A stretch of 64,000 nucleotides of DNA from Juglans regia (Eukaryota > Streptophyta > Magnoliopsida > Fagales > Juglandaceae), in the NCBI RefSeq assembly GCF_001411555.2, contig NC_049901.1, positions 11,356,681 through 11,420,680 of the forward strand, written 5' to 3'. The position numbers and the translations under genes are program-made. Shown here piece after piece: positions 36,067-49,440 of the stretch. Numbering within the stretch: position 1 is the first letter of the stretch; each line of letters starts with the position of its first letter. The notes below the pieces were generated by a model. That model had not been told where the DNA came from and made no database searches. It saw only the letters and a program-made list of their open reading frames with translations.

Positions 36067-37709
36067 TATTGGAAATTTGCACCTCTCAAATTCATCCCCT
36101 AGGATCTACTCTTTGTAGGAATATCAAGAAAAATGAGAAATAATAACAACACAAGAATTTAAGTAGAAAACTCTCAAAACAGGAGAAAAATCACCAGACC
36201 TAGATAAGAAAATCCACTATGTGAAAAATTATTACAATTACACAATTTTTCTCCTCACCCCAATATACATCTACAAAACTTCCCCACTAGCAAAACTTTA
36301 ATTCACATATTTTTCCCTTTTACAAAAAAAGCCGACAAGGAAATTTTACTAAAGTCAAAAGTTACTAGTTAAGCTTTTGACTGGTGCACTTAGCTAAGGA
36401 GGCTAACCCTCATTTTATAGGCCTTGAGCCTTGCTCCTCATTCATTTCCCACCAATGTGGGGCAAATGCCAAATGAGCAAAAATCCAACAATTTCTACCT
36501 TTCGACTTTGGTTGGTCCCACAACCACCCTCTACCTTAATGAAGATCTTCATAACTTTCGCTATCATGCTCCACTATAAAAGCATACTCACTCAAAATAA
36601 ACCAATTCCAAGTATTTCACTTCGGCCCAAGTCGAAAACAACCTTGCTGAAAATTATAGTGTAACTTTTACATTTGGCTTTCCTGAAAGTTCATCAGTCA
36701 TCGACATGAATTTCCATCACACACCCTGCATCAATGCCAAACCAATGCTTATGTACAAACTTGTGGACCTACTAACATTAACACATTCTCTATCATGGCA
36801 ATTTTGAGAATTAGCTGCATGTCATAAGGATGTACATGTCCATTTTCAAAAGACATCATCTTCCATGGAGAGAAACTCAAAATTAGCTTCATTACCAGTA
36901 TCTCCATTTATTGAATTTGAGCCACTTGCCGAACCTGCTTCTTGTACTAGCTATTTCACTAGTCGCTAGTATCACTACTAACTCTAGGGGTTGGTTTGCC
37001 CTTCAACGCCTTGTATAATCATAATAGAATCAAAACATTATTGACTTGCACTTGCCACAAGCTAAAATTGATTCTCCCATCAAATTTATCCACCTCAAAT
37101 CTGATAGGATTTAAAACCATACTTCCTGACATTGCCTCGATGAATTTTACCATATAAATGAATAGTACTCACTAAGTAAGTTCTCAGGAAAGATTGGAGG
37201 GTTACAATGGTCCCGCTAATTCCAATCTCCTAGACAAAACCTCTTTAAACAGTACGTATCCACACTAAAGCTCTGATACCACTTGTTGTGAATTTGGATC
37301 TCTCAAATTCACTCCCTAGGATCTACTCTTTGCAAGAATATCAAGAAAAATGAAAAATAATAATAACACAAGAATTTAAGTAGAAAACTCCCAAAACAGG
37401 AGAAAAACCACCAAATCTAGAGAAAAAAATCCATTGTATGAAAAATTGTTACAATCACACAATTTTCTCCTCACTCCCAAAATACACCTACAAAGTTTCT
37501 CCACTAACAAAATTTTAACTCATACCTCTTCTACTTTTATAAAAAAAGGCCAACAAAATTATTTTACTAAAGTCAAAAATTACTAATTAAGCTTTTGATT
37601 GGTGCACTTAGTCAATGAGTGCTAACCCTCTTTTTATAGGCATTGGGCCTTGCTTCCCATTCATTTCCCACCATTGTGGGACAAATGCCAAAGGAGCAAA
37701 AACCCAACA
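36067..37709 (-). mobile_element. Small non-autonomous Ty1/copia LTR retrotransposon
   Basis: Two direct repeats of about 425 bp, 36067-36490 and 37284-37709, share most of their bases; the right one runs TGTTG...CAACA. On the minus strand the right copy is the 5' LTR. Two bases after it comes TGGTATCAGAGC (37281-37270), the primer-binding site for initiator Met-tRNA typical of copia. AAAAA lies immediately outside both ends, a possible 5-bp target duplication in low-complexity sequence. The interior is only 793 bp and holds just the start of gag, so pol is deleted. The LTRs differ at many sites, so the insertion is not recent. Confidence 0.85.
37019..37132 (-). pseudogene. Copia gag N-terminal remnant
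   Basis: ATG at 37132-37130, followed by 37 codons to TGA at 37021-37019. It encodes MSGSMVLNPIRFEVDKFDGR then NFSLWQVQVNNVLI, the start of copia gag (UBN2/DUF4219 type: F-DG-NF-W...M). Beyond the stop the same frame continues LYKALKGKPTPR, so the stop is a point change or indel within gag. The rest of gag-pol is missing. Confidence 0.75.
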
Positions 37710-38700
37710 AAAAACAATATTAATAAATCTGGTTTGATCCCACATTTTATTGACTAAAGACAAAGACCAAGAAATTACTACCATTAAGAAGGTTTTTCTA
37801 CAATCAAATAGATCATAGACTGTTGTGAGCCACTGGTACTCTTAGAAGACTACAAGGTCGTAATAAGCAAGCTGTATGCATTGAAGAAGACCGAAGCAAA
37901 GCGTTCATTTAGGAGTCATCGCAAGTTTCTGGTAGACAAAGCATAGGGTTATTGACAAAAGATATAATACAAAAACCTACAACAAAGGTGCATGTTTTGG
38001 GGTGACGACGTTTGATCCCCACGGGCAGCTCAAGAGATGTCGCATGAGGTTGAAAGTTGCATATCAATGATCGACAGGATCAGAGAGAGCGAGATGAGAA
38101 ACACACGTGGAACATTTAGGTACAAGAATGTGTTATTGGACAAGATAGAGAGAGCTGAAAAAATCATCGACATTTGAAGAGACTGTTGGAGTGGAGGGAA
38201 GGGAGGATCCGAAGCTCCTAACAAAAGTTGAAGGAAAAGGCCCTCTTATTTGTTGGTGATAAATGCCTAAATGTCTTTGCTCAGAGCTGAAGCTTCAACA
38301 AGCAAGGAAACTACAGCAACAAGACCAAAATTGTACTTGCTAAGAATCAACATATCAAAAAAGTTAACCGTCTTTCTATCCACATTACATCTTCCTATCA
38401 ACTGCAAAGCACCGGCTGTGCTACAACTCTTTCACATAGTAAGAGAAACATTATACTCCTCACCTTCAAACATTAATGAAATACTTGCACACATTAACAG
38501 ATAACATCTAGGCAAGAATTATTAAGATATGCACAAAATTAAAGCCCACTAACAAATAACCTTTTGTACAGATTGTTCCTTGTCTATTTGAACATAGAAA
38601 AAATTTATAATGGCACAATATGAATCATAGAACAATGGTAATGCTGCTTTTGAACTCTGATTAAGTCCTCATAAAGTTCTTAATATTGAGGATGCGATGA

Positions 38701-41700
38701 TCAGCAATAGAGTCTCAGGCGTGTTGTTATCGGCTCCCGGCAGATAGGGCACGATGTTAGGTTCGCACTGCAATCCTTGCACATCTTGAGCAAGAAAAAA
38801 CAATAGGATAAATATGAGGCAAATGTTGGAAGGCAAGTCATACTCACATGGCTAAAACTGTGCATTGTTAAATTCACTTTAACAAAGAAAAAATAAAGAT
38901 TTGACAATGGCCTTGGGTAAAGAAATGTAAAGTCACCAGCGAGGATCACTCCATTTTGCTAATTGTATGACTAAACACACTACGGAGTTTGATTTTTACA
39001 AGATTTTCATGCAAATAATAATTTTATATGAAAGGGTACAGTATGACTTCTCTTCAGTTTAACAAAGGGGGAAGGGGGTATTATGGATGATTATCTTCTT
39101 CTCCATAATCCCTCCTTATACTTTCTTTTTCTGTGATTAAGAGAAAATAGTATAAAAGCAACATTTTGTGACTTCCCAATGCTAAGAAACCCAAATAAAA
39201 GCTAAAATTAATTTCCATGCCTTGCTAAAAAAACTTTCAGAAATTTACCGCAGGAAAGCAAATTCACCTGCTAGACCATACTGCAATATTCATACTACAC
39301 AAGAAAACACAATTTGCTTGAACTTACCAAATGACCGCATCCAAAAGCCATGTCCTTAGGGTTTGTCAGGCAAATAGGGCAGACCTTGAACAAGAAAACA
39401 TATTCTCAAAACCATTCTGATTTAAACATGAATGTGAAGAAGTAGAATCAGGGGGGATAGGAATTACCAGTTCCACTTGAGCTGTTGCCTCAACTGTTTT
39501 AAAGTCTGTCACAGGTGGGACTGATTTGACTGCATTATCATGATCAATCACATTACGTGGGGGCGGAAGAGGTCTTGTACGTGGAGCAGCTCCTGATTCT
39601 CGACTGCAAAGTTGAATTTCTTGATATTTTCAAAAATGCCTAAATTGGATAATACTTACTAAAGACTACAACTCTTGGCCTTACTTGACTAGTCTTTGGG
39701 TTGCCCTGAACTGAAGTGGAATTTCCATGAGGGCAGCAAGTGCAAAGGCTGCTTCCTTTTTTAATGCGTCTGTGTTTTCAGACATGACTTTTGTGAAGTC
39801 GACAAACTGCACGAGGGAGTAAAAAATAAAATTGAAAAAAAAGAAGGTGTCATATTTTTGTCCACAATGAAAAAGGAATAATTCAATAGGCAAAATGGAA
39901 TCCGATATCCATTCTCCAGAAGGAGTACTCTGCATGTGAAAACCTTTTGCGGTGTTAGTTTCATACAAGGTAGGATTAAGGCAGTCGAGTTTAGAGCTGG
40001 TAATAACCAACTGACAAGCCAATGAAATGATTTTTCTTCTAAAAGGATACTGAAGTCAGTAAGCTAGTCATCCTCTAAACCCCAAAAGAGACCATCTCAA
40101 ACCAAAGTCTTCATATAGCATGACTGTTTTTTAGTTGTATCTCCTAGATCTCTTTAACCCAAATGCAAGGTGACAAATTGTAACACCCCCTTCCCTTAGG
40201 ATAGAGATATTACTAACATTCATAACATAATGCCCAGTAAAGAGATTCATATCCTGAAATAACTAATTTATTGAAAAACATCAAAATATTAAAATTGAAT
40301 TGAACATGATTGTTTCGAAAACTGAATGTAAAATAAAAGAACATAAACTAATCCTATGAATGACATAAAAGAAATCTAATTCTTGTGTGAATATCACTAG
40401 ATCTATTCCTGACCATCCAGCTCGGCGGCATCATAATCACCATCTGAGATAATTATACATGGAAGAAAACAAGAAAACAAACAAAAATGAGTCGAATACT
40501 CAGTAAATAACACATCATACCGTAAAATATAATTTGGCCTAGTATGGACTTAATTTCTGAAGACTCTTCATAACATACATACAACATCACAGATTTACAA
40601 TCGTACACGTAACATAACTTTCTGAAAAAAACTTTACTTACATATATCGTCACTGATTCATATAGCATACGTATTCATCATTAACATGAGCGGAAGCATA
40701 CATAATCATGGCAAACATGTAACGTGAATGCATAATAACTTGTATATCTTGTCTTAACATGGAGTGAAACACGCTTGAGTCCGTGTTTCACTTAATTAGC
40801 ATTACATGGAGTGAAACATGCATGAGTCTGTGTTTCACTTAACTGGCATAACATGGAGTGAAACATGCTAAAGTCCGTGTTTCACTTATCTTGCATAACA
40901 TGAAATGAAACACGCTTGAGTCTATGTTTTACCTAACTGGCATAACATGGAATGAAACACGCTAGAGTTCGTATTTCACTTATCTTGCATAACATGGAGT
41001 GAAACACGTTTGAGTCTATATTTCACCTAACTGGCATAACATGTAGTGAAACATGTTTGAGTCTATATTTCACCTAACTGGCATAGCATGGAGTGAAACA
41101 CGCTTGAGTCCGTGTTTCACCTAACTTGCATAACATGGAGTGAAACACGCTTGAATCCGTGTTTCACTTAACTTGTGATTCACCACACTTGAGTCTGTGG
41201 CATTGTCTTAAAACTTCTTATCTTTCTTAACGCATGAGAATTTATTAAGCTTCATGAACTTTTCTAACATGGCATATTCTTATTCATGACATAACATAAC
41301 ATGACATATTCTTGTACATGGCATAGCCTAACATGACATTTTCTTGTACATGACATAGCATAACATGACATAACATAACATGATCTGAACATTTTATGAC
41401 ATTCCATGGCATTCATGATCTAAGTACTACATGAACATGGCATACATGATCTAAGTACTACATGAACATGGCTTGCATAATCTGGTTATTCTATTACATG
41501 GCATACTTGAGTTGAATTACTACATAAACATCTCATAGCTTTCATATGATTTTAGTAACATTCAATCAATCAAACAACAAATTCATTCAGTCAAGCATAA
41601 TCTCATATTTCATCAAAGATCGTGAAAGGAACCTAACCTTGACTTGTCTTTTAGCGTAGCGTAGATAACCATCATAAGCACATCATATTTTCATACATAA

Positions 41701-44700
41701 CAATAACATTCACAGTATGCATGCATTTATATGATCATAATATTTACCTCTTAGCGTTGCTTCCTGATTTCCAACTTGTAGTGCGTTATATACGAGGTAC
41801 TAGATGTTACTAATTTCTTAGTGAACTTGTCTAGCGTTCTAACTACTTAAAATCATACCGTAGAGACAATATAATACATATTCAGTTAAAAATTACTACA
41901 TATTAATATTATTCAAGACACATAATATAACTTAATAATTGTATTAAAATATAGTAAGGCCCAAGGCCAATTGGGGAAAACAGTCCACTTTAAAAGAACA
42001 AGGTTTCATCAAGAGGGTTTACAGAAGCTTGTAAAACAAGCTATCAGAGGTTTTAAAGGTATTTTGGGAAATCATCCTAATGGGCATGGGTATTTTGGGA
42101 AAACTGGATATAAAGGAAGATATAAGCTTACGGGGGAAAGGCTCTCATTGCGTAATAGAGGGACAAGACTAAGAACAAAGGGAGTGGTTGTGCGATGCTC
42201 ACCGAGAGGAGGCTGAGGCGACGGTGGCTCTAGGGTGGTTGGAATCGACCAGCGACGCGATTGGGTCCTTTGGGCAGTGGTGCAATGCAAGAGAGAGAGA
42301 GAGTGAGAGAGTTAGACCAAGAAGTGAAAATCACAGGGAGAGGGTTACCGAAAAGGAGTGGGTTCAACGGGGTTGGGCTGGTCAGCGATTTCTGGGTAGC
42401 CGGGGTAGTGCTCCGACGTCCTAGGGTGGTCGGCAGTGTCTGGGCAGAGTATATACAGCTTATGCGAAAGGGAGTTCTTCGTATTTTTTTGTGTGTGTTT
42501 AAAACAGAGGGTTTTCGTGGGATTTTATAGATGATGGGGAGGGGAGTGGCGTGAGTCCTCAGGAGGTATGCTAGTGTTTGAAGTTGGCTACACTTGGGAA
42601 ATTATTCCTACTAGGATATGGATTAAGGAGGGGATTTTTTGAAGAGTTTGAGTTGGAGTTAGTCTCAAACTAGGAACCAAATCTACTATGGGAACCTAAT
42701 GGATAAACTATACGAAGGTTTTGATAGGGAATGAATCACTAATTTAATCTATCTGTTAGCATATTTCCTAAGATGATAATAAAAGTCAAAATAAATAAAA
42801 TAAATAAAAAAATATAGTACTAGTTTTAAGCCTAGTTTTAAGCCCTGAATTTGGACCCTTATGTTACACCATAGCTAAAATGCAAAGTAAAACTCATAAT
42901 GTTTGACTTGAGTAATAATAATATTAAATCAAGTTTGAAAAAACTATATACAATATAATTTTCAAAAGAATAGAGCTTTGCTCCTATTGAAAAATCTCTA
43001 TCCCATATAATTTCAAAGAATGAATCTTTGTTCCTATGTAATCATATCATCAACTATCCCACTATATTAATATTAAATGACAACTACTATTATAAAACCA
43101 CATTATCCACTCATTTGTGTTATCATCAAATAAAAATTAAATAATATATCATTAAGTTAAACTTGTAAAATAAATATTAGTATGTCCTATTAAATGCCTA
43201 ATAAAATAAAGTATTTAACAAAAGTTAGTTTATTTAATTGGATTACTAATTATTATTAAAATTTAGTTTTCCTAATATGCAAATAAAGGATAGTAAGGGA
43301 TAGAAGATTTAATTTTTCAACCAAGTTTTTGGACACTTCTTCTTCTTTCTATGTATGGGACATGAACTACCATATATAACCACAAGATAAAGAAAAAAAT
43401 AAATAAATTCATTGAAGCCATTCAGATTGTGCTCTCTCTTTTCAACATATTAGCAAGTACTTTAAGTAACTAACAAAGACATGGAAGAAGTTCACAAAAA
43501 AGGTAAAAAAACTTAAAAAAAGAATCTTGTGGCCCGGGTATTAGCCAAAATATCTCGATCCTTATATAAGAGCATATCTGGGTTCAATATTTTGTATATT
43601 GTGGGAATATCACTGAATTTCTTTACTGTGAACCTCAAAACTTCCACTGATTTCTAACAATCCCAAATACCAGTTTCAATCCCTCTTGACTGCCTTCATA
43701 ACCTCTCTTTATTAGTGAGACTAGAGTACAAAATTTGTAAATCTGAAGTAGCAACTTGATAAGCTCCTTTCCAAACAGGCAACAAAATAAACCAGTGAAT
43801 TAGGCATAGCCAAAAACATCTGAAATAAGTAAATAAAGGGCAGGCCTCCCTTGGAACCTTAAAGCATAAGAGTTGACCAAATCTAAGTCTCACCATCCTC
43901 GTACACATATGACACAAGCCAATGTCAGTGTCTTCTTCACATCATAAAATTCTCATATAACACAATTTAAAGCCGCAGTCCAAACCACCTTGCAAGGAGC
44001 AGCTCAGGCAAATTACTCTCCCAAGGGAATATACCATCTATAGTTGCTCAAAATGCCTTACAAAAAGATCTAAACTGAATCTCCTTACTTTTAGAGAGTA
44101 CCAACAAAAAATATCCTTGTGAGGATCAAAATTGACAAAAATGTAAAGAGTTCAAAAGACAGCATCCACTGATTGTACCCCCCAACTTAACTAAAAAGGA
44201 GGGCTCCAACATGCAGCAGAACGATCCGACAAGTCTGAACAAGGACTTAGCAACAATTTAATGACCAGCGACCAATTTTATAGTTAACTTTGAGCATGCA
44301 TGTTGTCTTTGATGAGTTTACTTTTCAACCTTTTCATAGTCAAAGCTAACACAAGATGAAGGTAGGAAAAGAAGGACAGGAAAGGAACCGTGCTTCATTG
44401 GTTAAACAAATTCACTATATATCCAAGTATCTAACCACCCATCACAATTCAATCCTTTGGCCAGAGCAGACCTAGTTGCAAAGTTGTGGCAACATAGAAA
44501 CACTGTCGGAGTAAAGATACATATAAGGAAAGCAAAAATCAACATGTAATCGTACATTTACCAAATACCTGGAAATTGTCAAATGAGCGCTGAGGAATGT
44601 TATCATCGAATTGCTGCATTGCATCCCAGGGTCCATCCCCAACTCCAACCAAAATAATTGAGAGAGGATGTTGGCTGTTTATGAGAATTCCACTTTAAAC

Positions 44701-47700
44701 AAGAACAACACAACATAAGAAATCAAGAATACAAATGGAATTGCCTTACCTAGCAGCAACTATGGATTCTACAGTAGCTTTTTCTTGTGGACTGAACCTT
44801 CCAGGTGGTGTATCAGGACTTCTGGTCACCTATGTAAAATTCCAGACCGTAAGCAAATTAAAAGAAAAAAGAACCTCAGATAAGAATAAATAACACACGG
44901 GATAAAAACATGTTTCACAGACCTGTCCATCTGCAACAATGACTAGAACATGATATTGCCCATTGGTTCTCTCCACAATGTCAATTGCCGCATCGATTAT
45001 TGGGGCAAATGAAGTTGGACCTATAAACAAGAGCAGGGGAAACTATCATAATCAGAGATAGGAAACTCTGCCTCCCCCTCCCTCTCTCTCCAAATGAGGT
45101 TTCTATTATCTTGAAACATTTTAATTTTATTCAACCTCTACTTTTGATTCACACGTGTACATCTCAATTGAGAACATTCAAATTAAACTTGTGTTGCTAA
45201 TGGGCTACACCTCTTCCCCTTATAAGTACGTCAAGGAAGACGAGGTCATTGATTAAATGGAAAGCCAAAATGTGTTGGAATTTGCTTAATATCAATGTAG
45301 CCTATAAGTAATATGAGGGAGTAAAAGGAGATTTGTTTGTAGAGGAAGGCAGAAAATTTACCAAGAAAATACTTGATTACGAAAAGAAAAAAAAAAACTT
45401 GATCCTGGAAAAACTAAAAACAAAATTCCTGAATTCTCAATAAGGAATCATCCATCTCTCACCATCAAAACTACTTTTGCATGGGGTGTTTTGTATTAGC
45501 AGCCGGCAAGAACGAAAATTAAGATGTGAAAGAAAACATCTATTCAGCAGACTAGATGAGAGGAAAAAGATATGCATGAACAAAACTTCATTGGCTGATA
45601 GGCAAAAGAAAATACAAATAAGAAGTCAGAAGGGAAAGCTCATTAAAAAAACCTGCCAGCTTTAAGTGTGGAACAATCTGTCTATAACGTGCAAGAGCTT
45701 CCTCAAAACCATTACACTGTCGATGATCAGGATAAAAGCTGAACACATGTCTATCATGTGTTGTTGCTTTAAAAAAAAAGAGATAGAGACAAAATCAGAA
45801 CAACTTGTCCATGGAGAAATATCTTTACATCTTCTACTAAAAGCAGAGACAAATAGATACTAACCATCGCCAAACCCAAAACAAGGTATCAAATTATCTT
45901 CATCAAAAGGAGACAAAGTGCGGCCAATTATAGAGATTGCTTGCTCGTAGGGATTAGGTGTGCTACCGATTGCATGAAGGCTTTTCCTGTTGAATGAATA
46001 CTTGCCTGCGATCATTGAATGTGACTTTTACATTGACTTAGAATATTAACAGTGCAGATAACATTTAAAAAAAAAAAAAAATCACCTGTCCACTCATTGC
46101 TCTTTGTGAAGTCAATACCAAGTATCAAATTTGATGATTCAAGGCCAGCTTCTCTTAATGAAGAGATAACCTGAAAATTTGGGTGCCACACCACATTATT
46201 GTGCCACTTCCATTAGGACATAATAATAAGCATGATTATTGACACATACAAAACCCATCTCCAGGCTAGCTATTTTGGAAAAAAATATGAGCAAGTGTTT
46301 TTTTATAAAGATAATTGCTCACTCTTCATTTTCAATTACTATATTATATCTTTTTCTCAAGTAGAATGATAGCCACTTAAAATATATAGAGCTACTTTTC
46401 TTAGAAGACAGCTGAATTGCAAATACAATGGTAGAATAACTTTTGAATTTTCTTCTGCCACCAATGCCTATGAGACTAGAAAAAATAAGAAGAAAAACAG
46501 CAACCCAACCATACTAAATGAAGTAGTTTGAATCAATGAAGTCCATCACAGGATTTGCATTCCAAGCTTTATAAACTCCTCATTCAGGATCACTCTATCA
46601 TACAGAACTGCAAATCAAGTTCCAGAAATCCCCATCTTTGCATCATCATAAAGGTCAGACTAACTCTTCGTATACCAATCTTTTTCATTATAACATTCTT
46701 AGCCGATTGCCTAACAAAACCTATGTACATTGGAAAGTGCCATCCTTGTGATAAAATAAATTTCCATTTCACTGGATAGGACTGATAAGCCTCCCAGTTT
46801 GATTCCAAAGGACTTTAACACTGACAATTCCACCTATTTAGCCACTGATATAGAGGACTGAAGAACTCAAGAAAGTGTGTAGGAGGAGTCGAGGACTAAC
46901 ATACTTAAACCAAGTGTTTCTTAACTAATTTAGACTTGTACCCTCTAGCATTAAGAGCATACATTATTTTTGAAGGCTCAATCACATTATTGGTTATTTG
47001 TTGTAATCTTATAAATTGACTGGCACATTCGTCATTTGGTGAAGGAGGATATACAAGAAATCAAGGATATGTCATGCTGATAAAAACTCACAGCTGAAAA
47101 GAGCAAGTGCGTCTTCAATATTATTTTTAAATTCCAGTCATTTAGACTCATGGATTACATCTCCTCAGACCAGACGAATTTTTTTGTACAATTCGAGAGA
47201 TTGCCCATTGTACACTTGTTTTTAGTTAAAACTGGGATTGGGTCACTTGGTCTAGGTTTATTGCTTAAGTTGGGACAGGTTCAAGGCACTTGAAAAACAA
47301 GGAGCAATCTGGGTTTGATTAAGCCAATTTAACCTGAAACAAGCTGCATTCTGTAAATAAAACAAAAAACAATAAAAAAAGAAAGAAAGTTACATTCCAT
47401 AGGGTAATGCTTGTTTGGTTGTCAGCTTAGATTTGTAATAGCCTCTTTGCGAATGACTACATGCATCTTAAAGGTTTTGTTGAGAAAAAGGAAAGAGAAA
47501 ATGTAGGTAGATTGGACCAAAAAGTGAAGAAATTGATAGCAGAAAGGAGAGAGGGAAAGAGAGAGTAACATGGGATTCGAGTCAGTTAAGAAAGAGGTTA
47601 TGATCATTTTGTTGACAACCAAGTTACATTAGTCTTAGTGTTTGGCTTTGTTAATAAAAAGGGTATACTTTTCAAGACATTCAATGCAGACTTACAATGT

Positions 47701-48291
47701 AAAACTCTTGGAGGATTTGCTTTATTAGTAATAGATAAATGAAGAAAATAAGAACTTTATTAGTAGTACATATAGAAGAAAATAAGAACCAAACAATTTC
47801 AAAATATTTTTTCATCCAACTGGATAGTCAATATCAATGATCCTACTGAGTTGACTGTCATTGTTTCAGATGGCTGCCCTGTTTCCACAATGATACTAGT
47901 TATCTTATTTGAATTGTATGATGCTCCATGTTGGTCAATAAGTAAAGTGGCACCTTATATGTTTGTCATAAAAAGAAAAGCACTCTGATACTAATGAACT
48001 AACACTCGCAAAAAAATCGGTAGTCAATAATGTCACAAATCCATCAACAAGTCAAGTAACAGTGTAGACCTGCTCTAAAGAGTTGAAATTATCAGCTATT
48101 TGTGTAGGGTGCTGCTTATGTCGATGGTAAGTATCCATTGAACTTCCCACATGAGGTGGATGATGCTGAAAGTCATCACGAGGATCATCATGTGGTTGAT
48201 TGTAAGTATTCCTTGAACTTCCTACAAAAGAAGGTGGATGCTGCTGATATTCATCATGAGAATCATCATATGTTGATTCCCCATTTCCCAT
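38701..48291 (-). CDS. RGLG: RGLG-type RING E3 ubiquitin ligase with copine/vWA domain
   Basis: RGLG proteins are membrane-associated E3 ligases, linked in Arabidopsis to K63 ubiquitin chains with UBC13-type E2s and to hormone and drought responses. Eleven coding exons give 1245 nt, 414 aa: 48291-48070, 46170-46086, 46005-45865, 45766-45653, 45020-44923, 44829-44750, 44674-44569, 39806-39685, 39603-39468, 39384-39328, 38784-38701. The start MGNGES fits N-myristoylation. A His/Pro/Gln-rich linker follows, then the vWA domain with MIDAS DFTKSN (D94, T96, S98) and later ITKVMS-like helices, and a proline stretch near residue 340. The C-terminal RING is C370-P-I-C373, C384, H386, C389, C392, C399, C402. 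All phases agree. Intron 7 (44568-39807) holds a 2.7-kb repeat. Paralogue number (RGLG1-5) cannot be told from here. Confidence 0.93.
40179..42868. mobile_element. Large repeat insertion in RGLG intron, possible solo LTR
   Basis: The block opens TGTAACACCCCC and closes ATGTTACA, the 5'-TG...CA-3' form of many plant gypsy LTRs. It contains a 47-bp tandem array, ACATGACATAACATAAC-type runs and a GC-rich 3' third with overlapping non-homologous frames (for example 41971-42216). No gag-pol is seen, so it would be a solo LTR of 2.7 kb. The flanking five bases (CAAAT and CCATA) do not match, so the call is tentative. Confidence 0.45.
40757..41175. repeat. Tandem array of about nine 47-bp hairpin-forming units
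   Basis: Each unit contains GTGAAACACG and, 8 bp later, its reverse complement CGTGTTTCAC, then a CTTAACTGGCATAACATG-type linker. The first unit has arms at 40764-40773 and 40782-40791. Later units carry point changes, several of which weaken the stem. No coding capacity. Confidence 0.9.
42869..44568. other. Remainder of RGLG intron 7
   Basis: AT-rich sequence, with no recognisable element between the repeat insertion and the exon at 44674-44569. Short frames have no domain. Confidence 0.5.
46171..48069. other. RGLG intron 1 of the coding region
   Basis: A 1.9-kb AT-rich intron between the N-terminal exon and the start of the vWA domain. I see no mobile element ends or RNA gene. Confidence 0.6.
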
Positions 48292-49304
48292 ATCTGGATA
48301 TCACCGACCTATATCAAGAAAAGTATTACCTTAATACAACAAGGCAGATGGGTTTCTTCTGAAAAAGGTTCTAAAATACATAAAGTACATTAAAGTAAAG
48401 AAACTAGCATTAGAAGTGCAACGAACAGCATTTTCCAACAAATTATGGAGCATCTGCTGTGAATTGTTTTTGTCAGGAACGATATATATAAGCATATATG
48501 TTTTCTCAAAGATCACAGCCTTGCATGCTTTATTGTATTCCTGGTAACCGATACTAGAAAGTAATGCATATCAGCAACCTTGATAGTATTGAGAGTTATT
48601 AAAATTCCCAGAGCAATAAGTAAGGATAAGACTTACTAGACCCTACACAAAATTCGAAGTTGTGGCCCAAATTAAGAAACCTTAACCAAGCCGGTAAGAC
48701 TAAACCCTGCACCACTGAGGTGATAAACTTAGCGTAGCTCAAACGGCTGAACAGATATGAATAGTTTCTACTTCCAGGAGATAACCTCTAAATTCTTAAA
48801 CAGAAATGCAAGTTGATTCCCAACCATTAAATATTGAAAGTTAGCATGATTTATATCATCCGATTTCTCCCATCAGATAAGCGCATCCATGTAAAAAAAT
48901 AAAGTCAACACTCAGATTTTTATACTATTCAACCGAATTCTTCATGAACAGAGGGAGCATTATGCTGAATGCTGATAGAATGATCCAGTTTCCAGCAAAC
49001 AAATATTCTAACAAATTCTTGGTTTCACATGGTGATCGATGACCAGTTTTCTCCAAACCCGTAACTCATAATTGTAAAATCTTATCAAAATGTTGTCAGT
49101 TTTCCCAGAAAGCATATAAACTTATCCATAACATCGAACTCAAGGTACCCACAATTTACAAATTAGGACGCACGTCACAAAAGATTTGACAAGCCCAGTT
49201 TCAGTATAAAAAAATTGCAATCAAACTAACAATACTTCAAAACAGGAACTGAAATTCCAACAGGTACAAAGTTAAAAGAGAAACAGAAAGAGCGAGAATC
49301 ATAC

Positions 49305-49440
49305 CTGTAACAATATGGAGAGAAAGAGCAAGAGGAAAGAAGATTCAAAATTAATTCTAGAGTTTCGTAAACACAGCTTTGCTTGTTCCTCTTCAAAAGG
49401 GTGACTTTTAAGGGTGGACGTTTTGGGATATGACGTGAAG
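49305..49440 (-). other. RGLG: Probable 5' UTR exon and promoter edge of the RGLG gene
   Basis: A GTATGA donor at 49304 on the minus strand follows a GA-rich leader. The coding exon begins at a TATAG acceptor near 48311, about 20 bp before the ATG at 48291. This implies a non-coding first exon and a 1-kb leader intron, as is common for this family. The upstream limit is a guess; GC-rich sequence ends near 49450. Confidence 0.45.

Noticed and set aside
40757..41175. CRISPR-like regularly spaced repeats
   Set aside because: The units are contiguous tandem repeats with no unique spacers, in a plant intron; it is satellite DNA.
41971..42216. 81-codon frame as a gene
   Set aside because: Lies in the GC-rich part of the repeat insertion in the RGLG intron, with equally long frames on the other strand and no domain.
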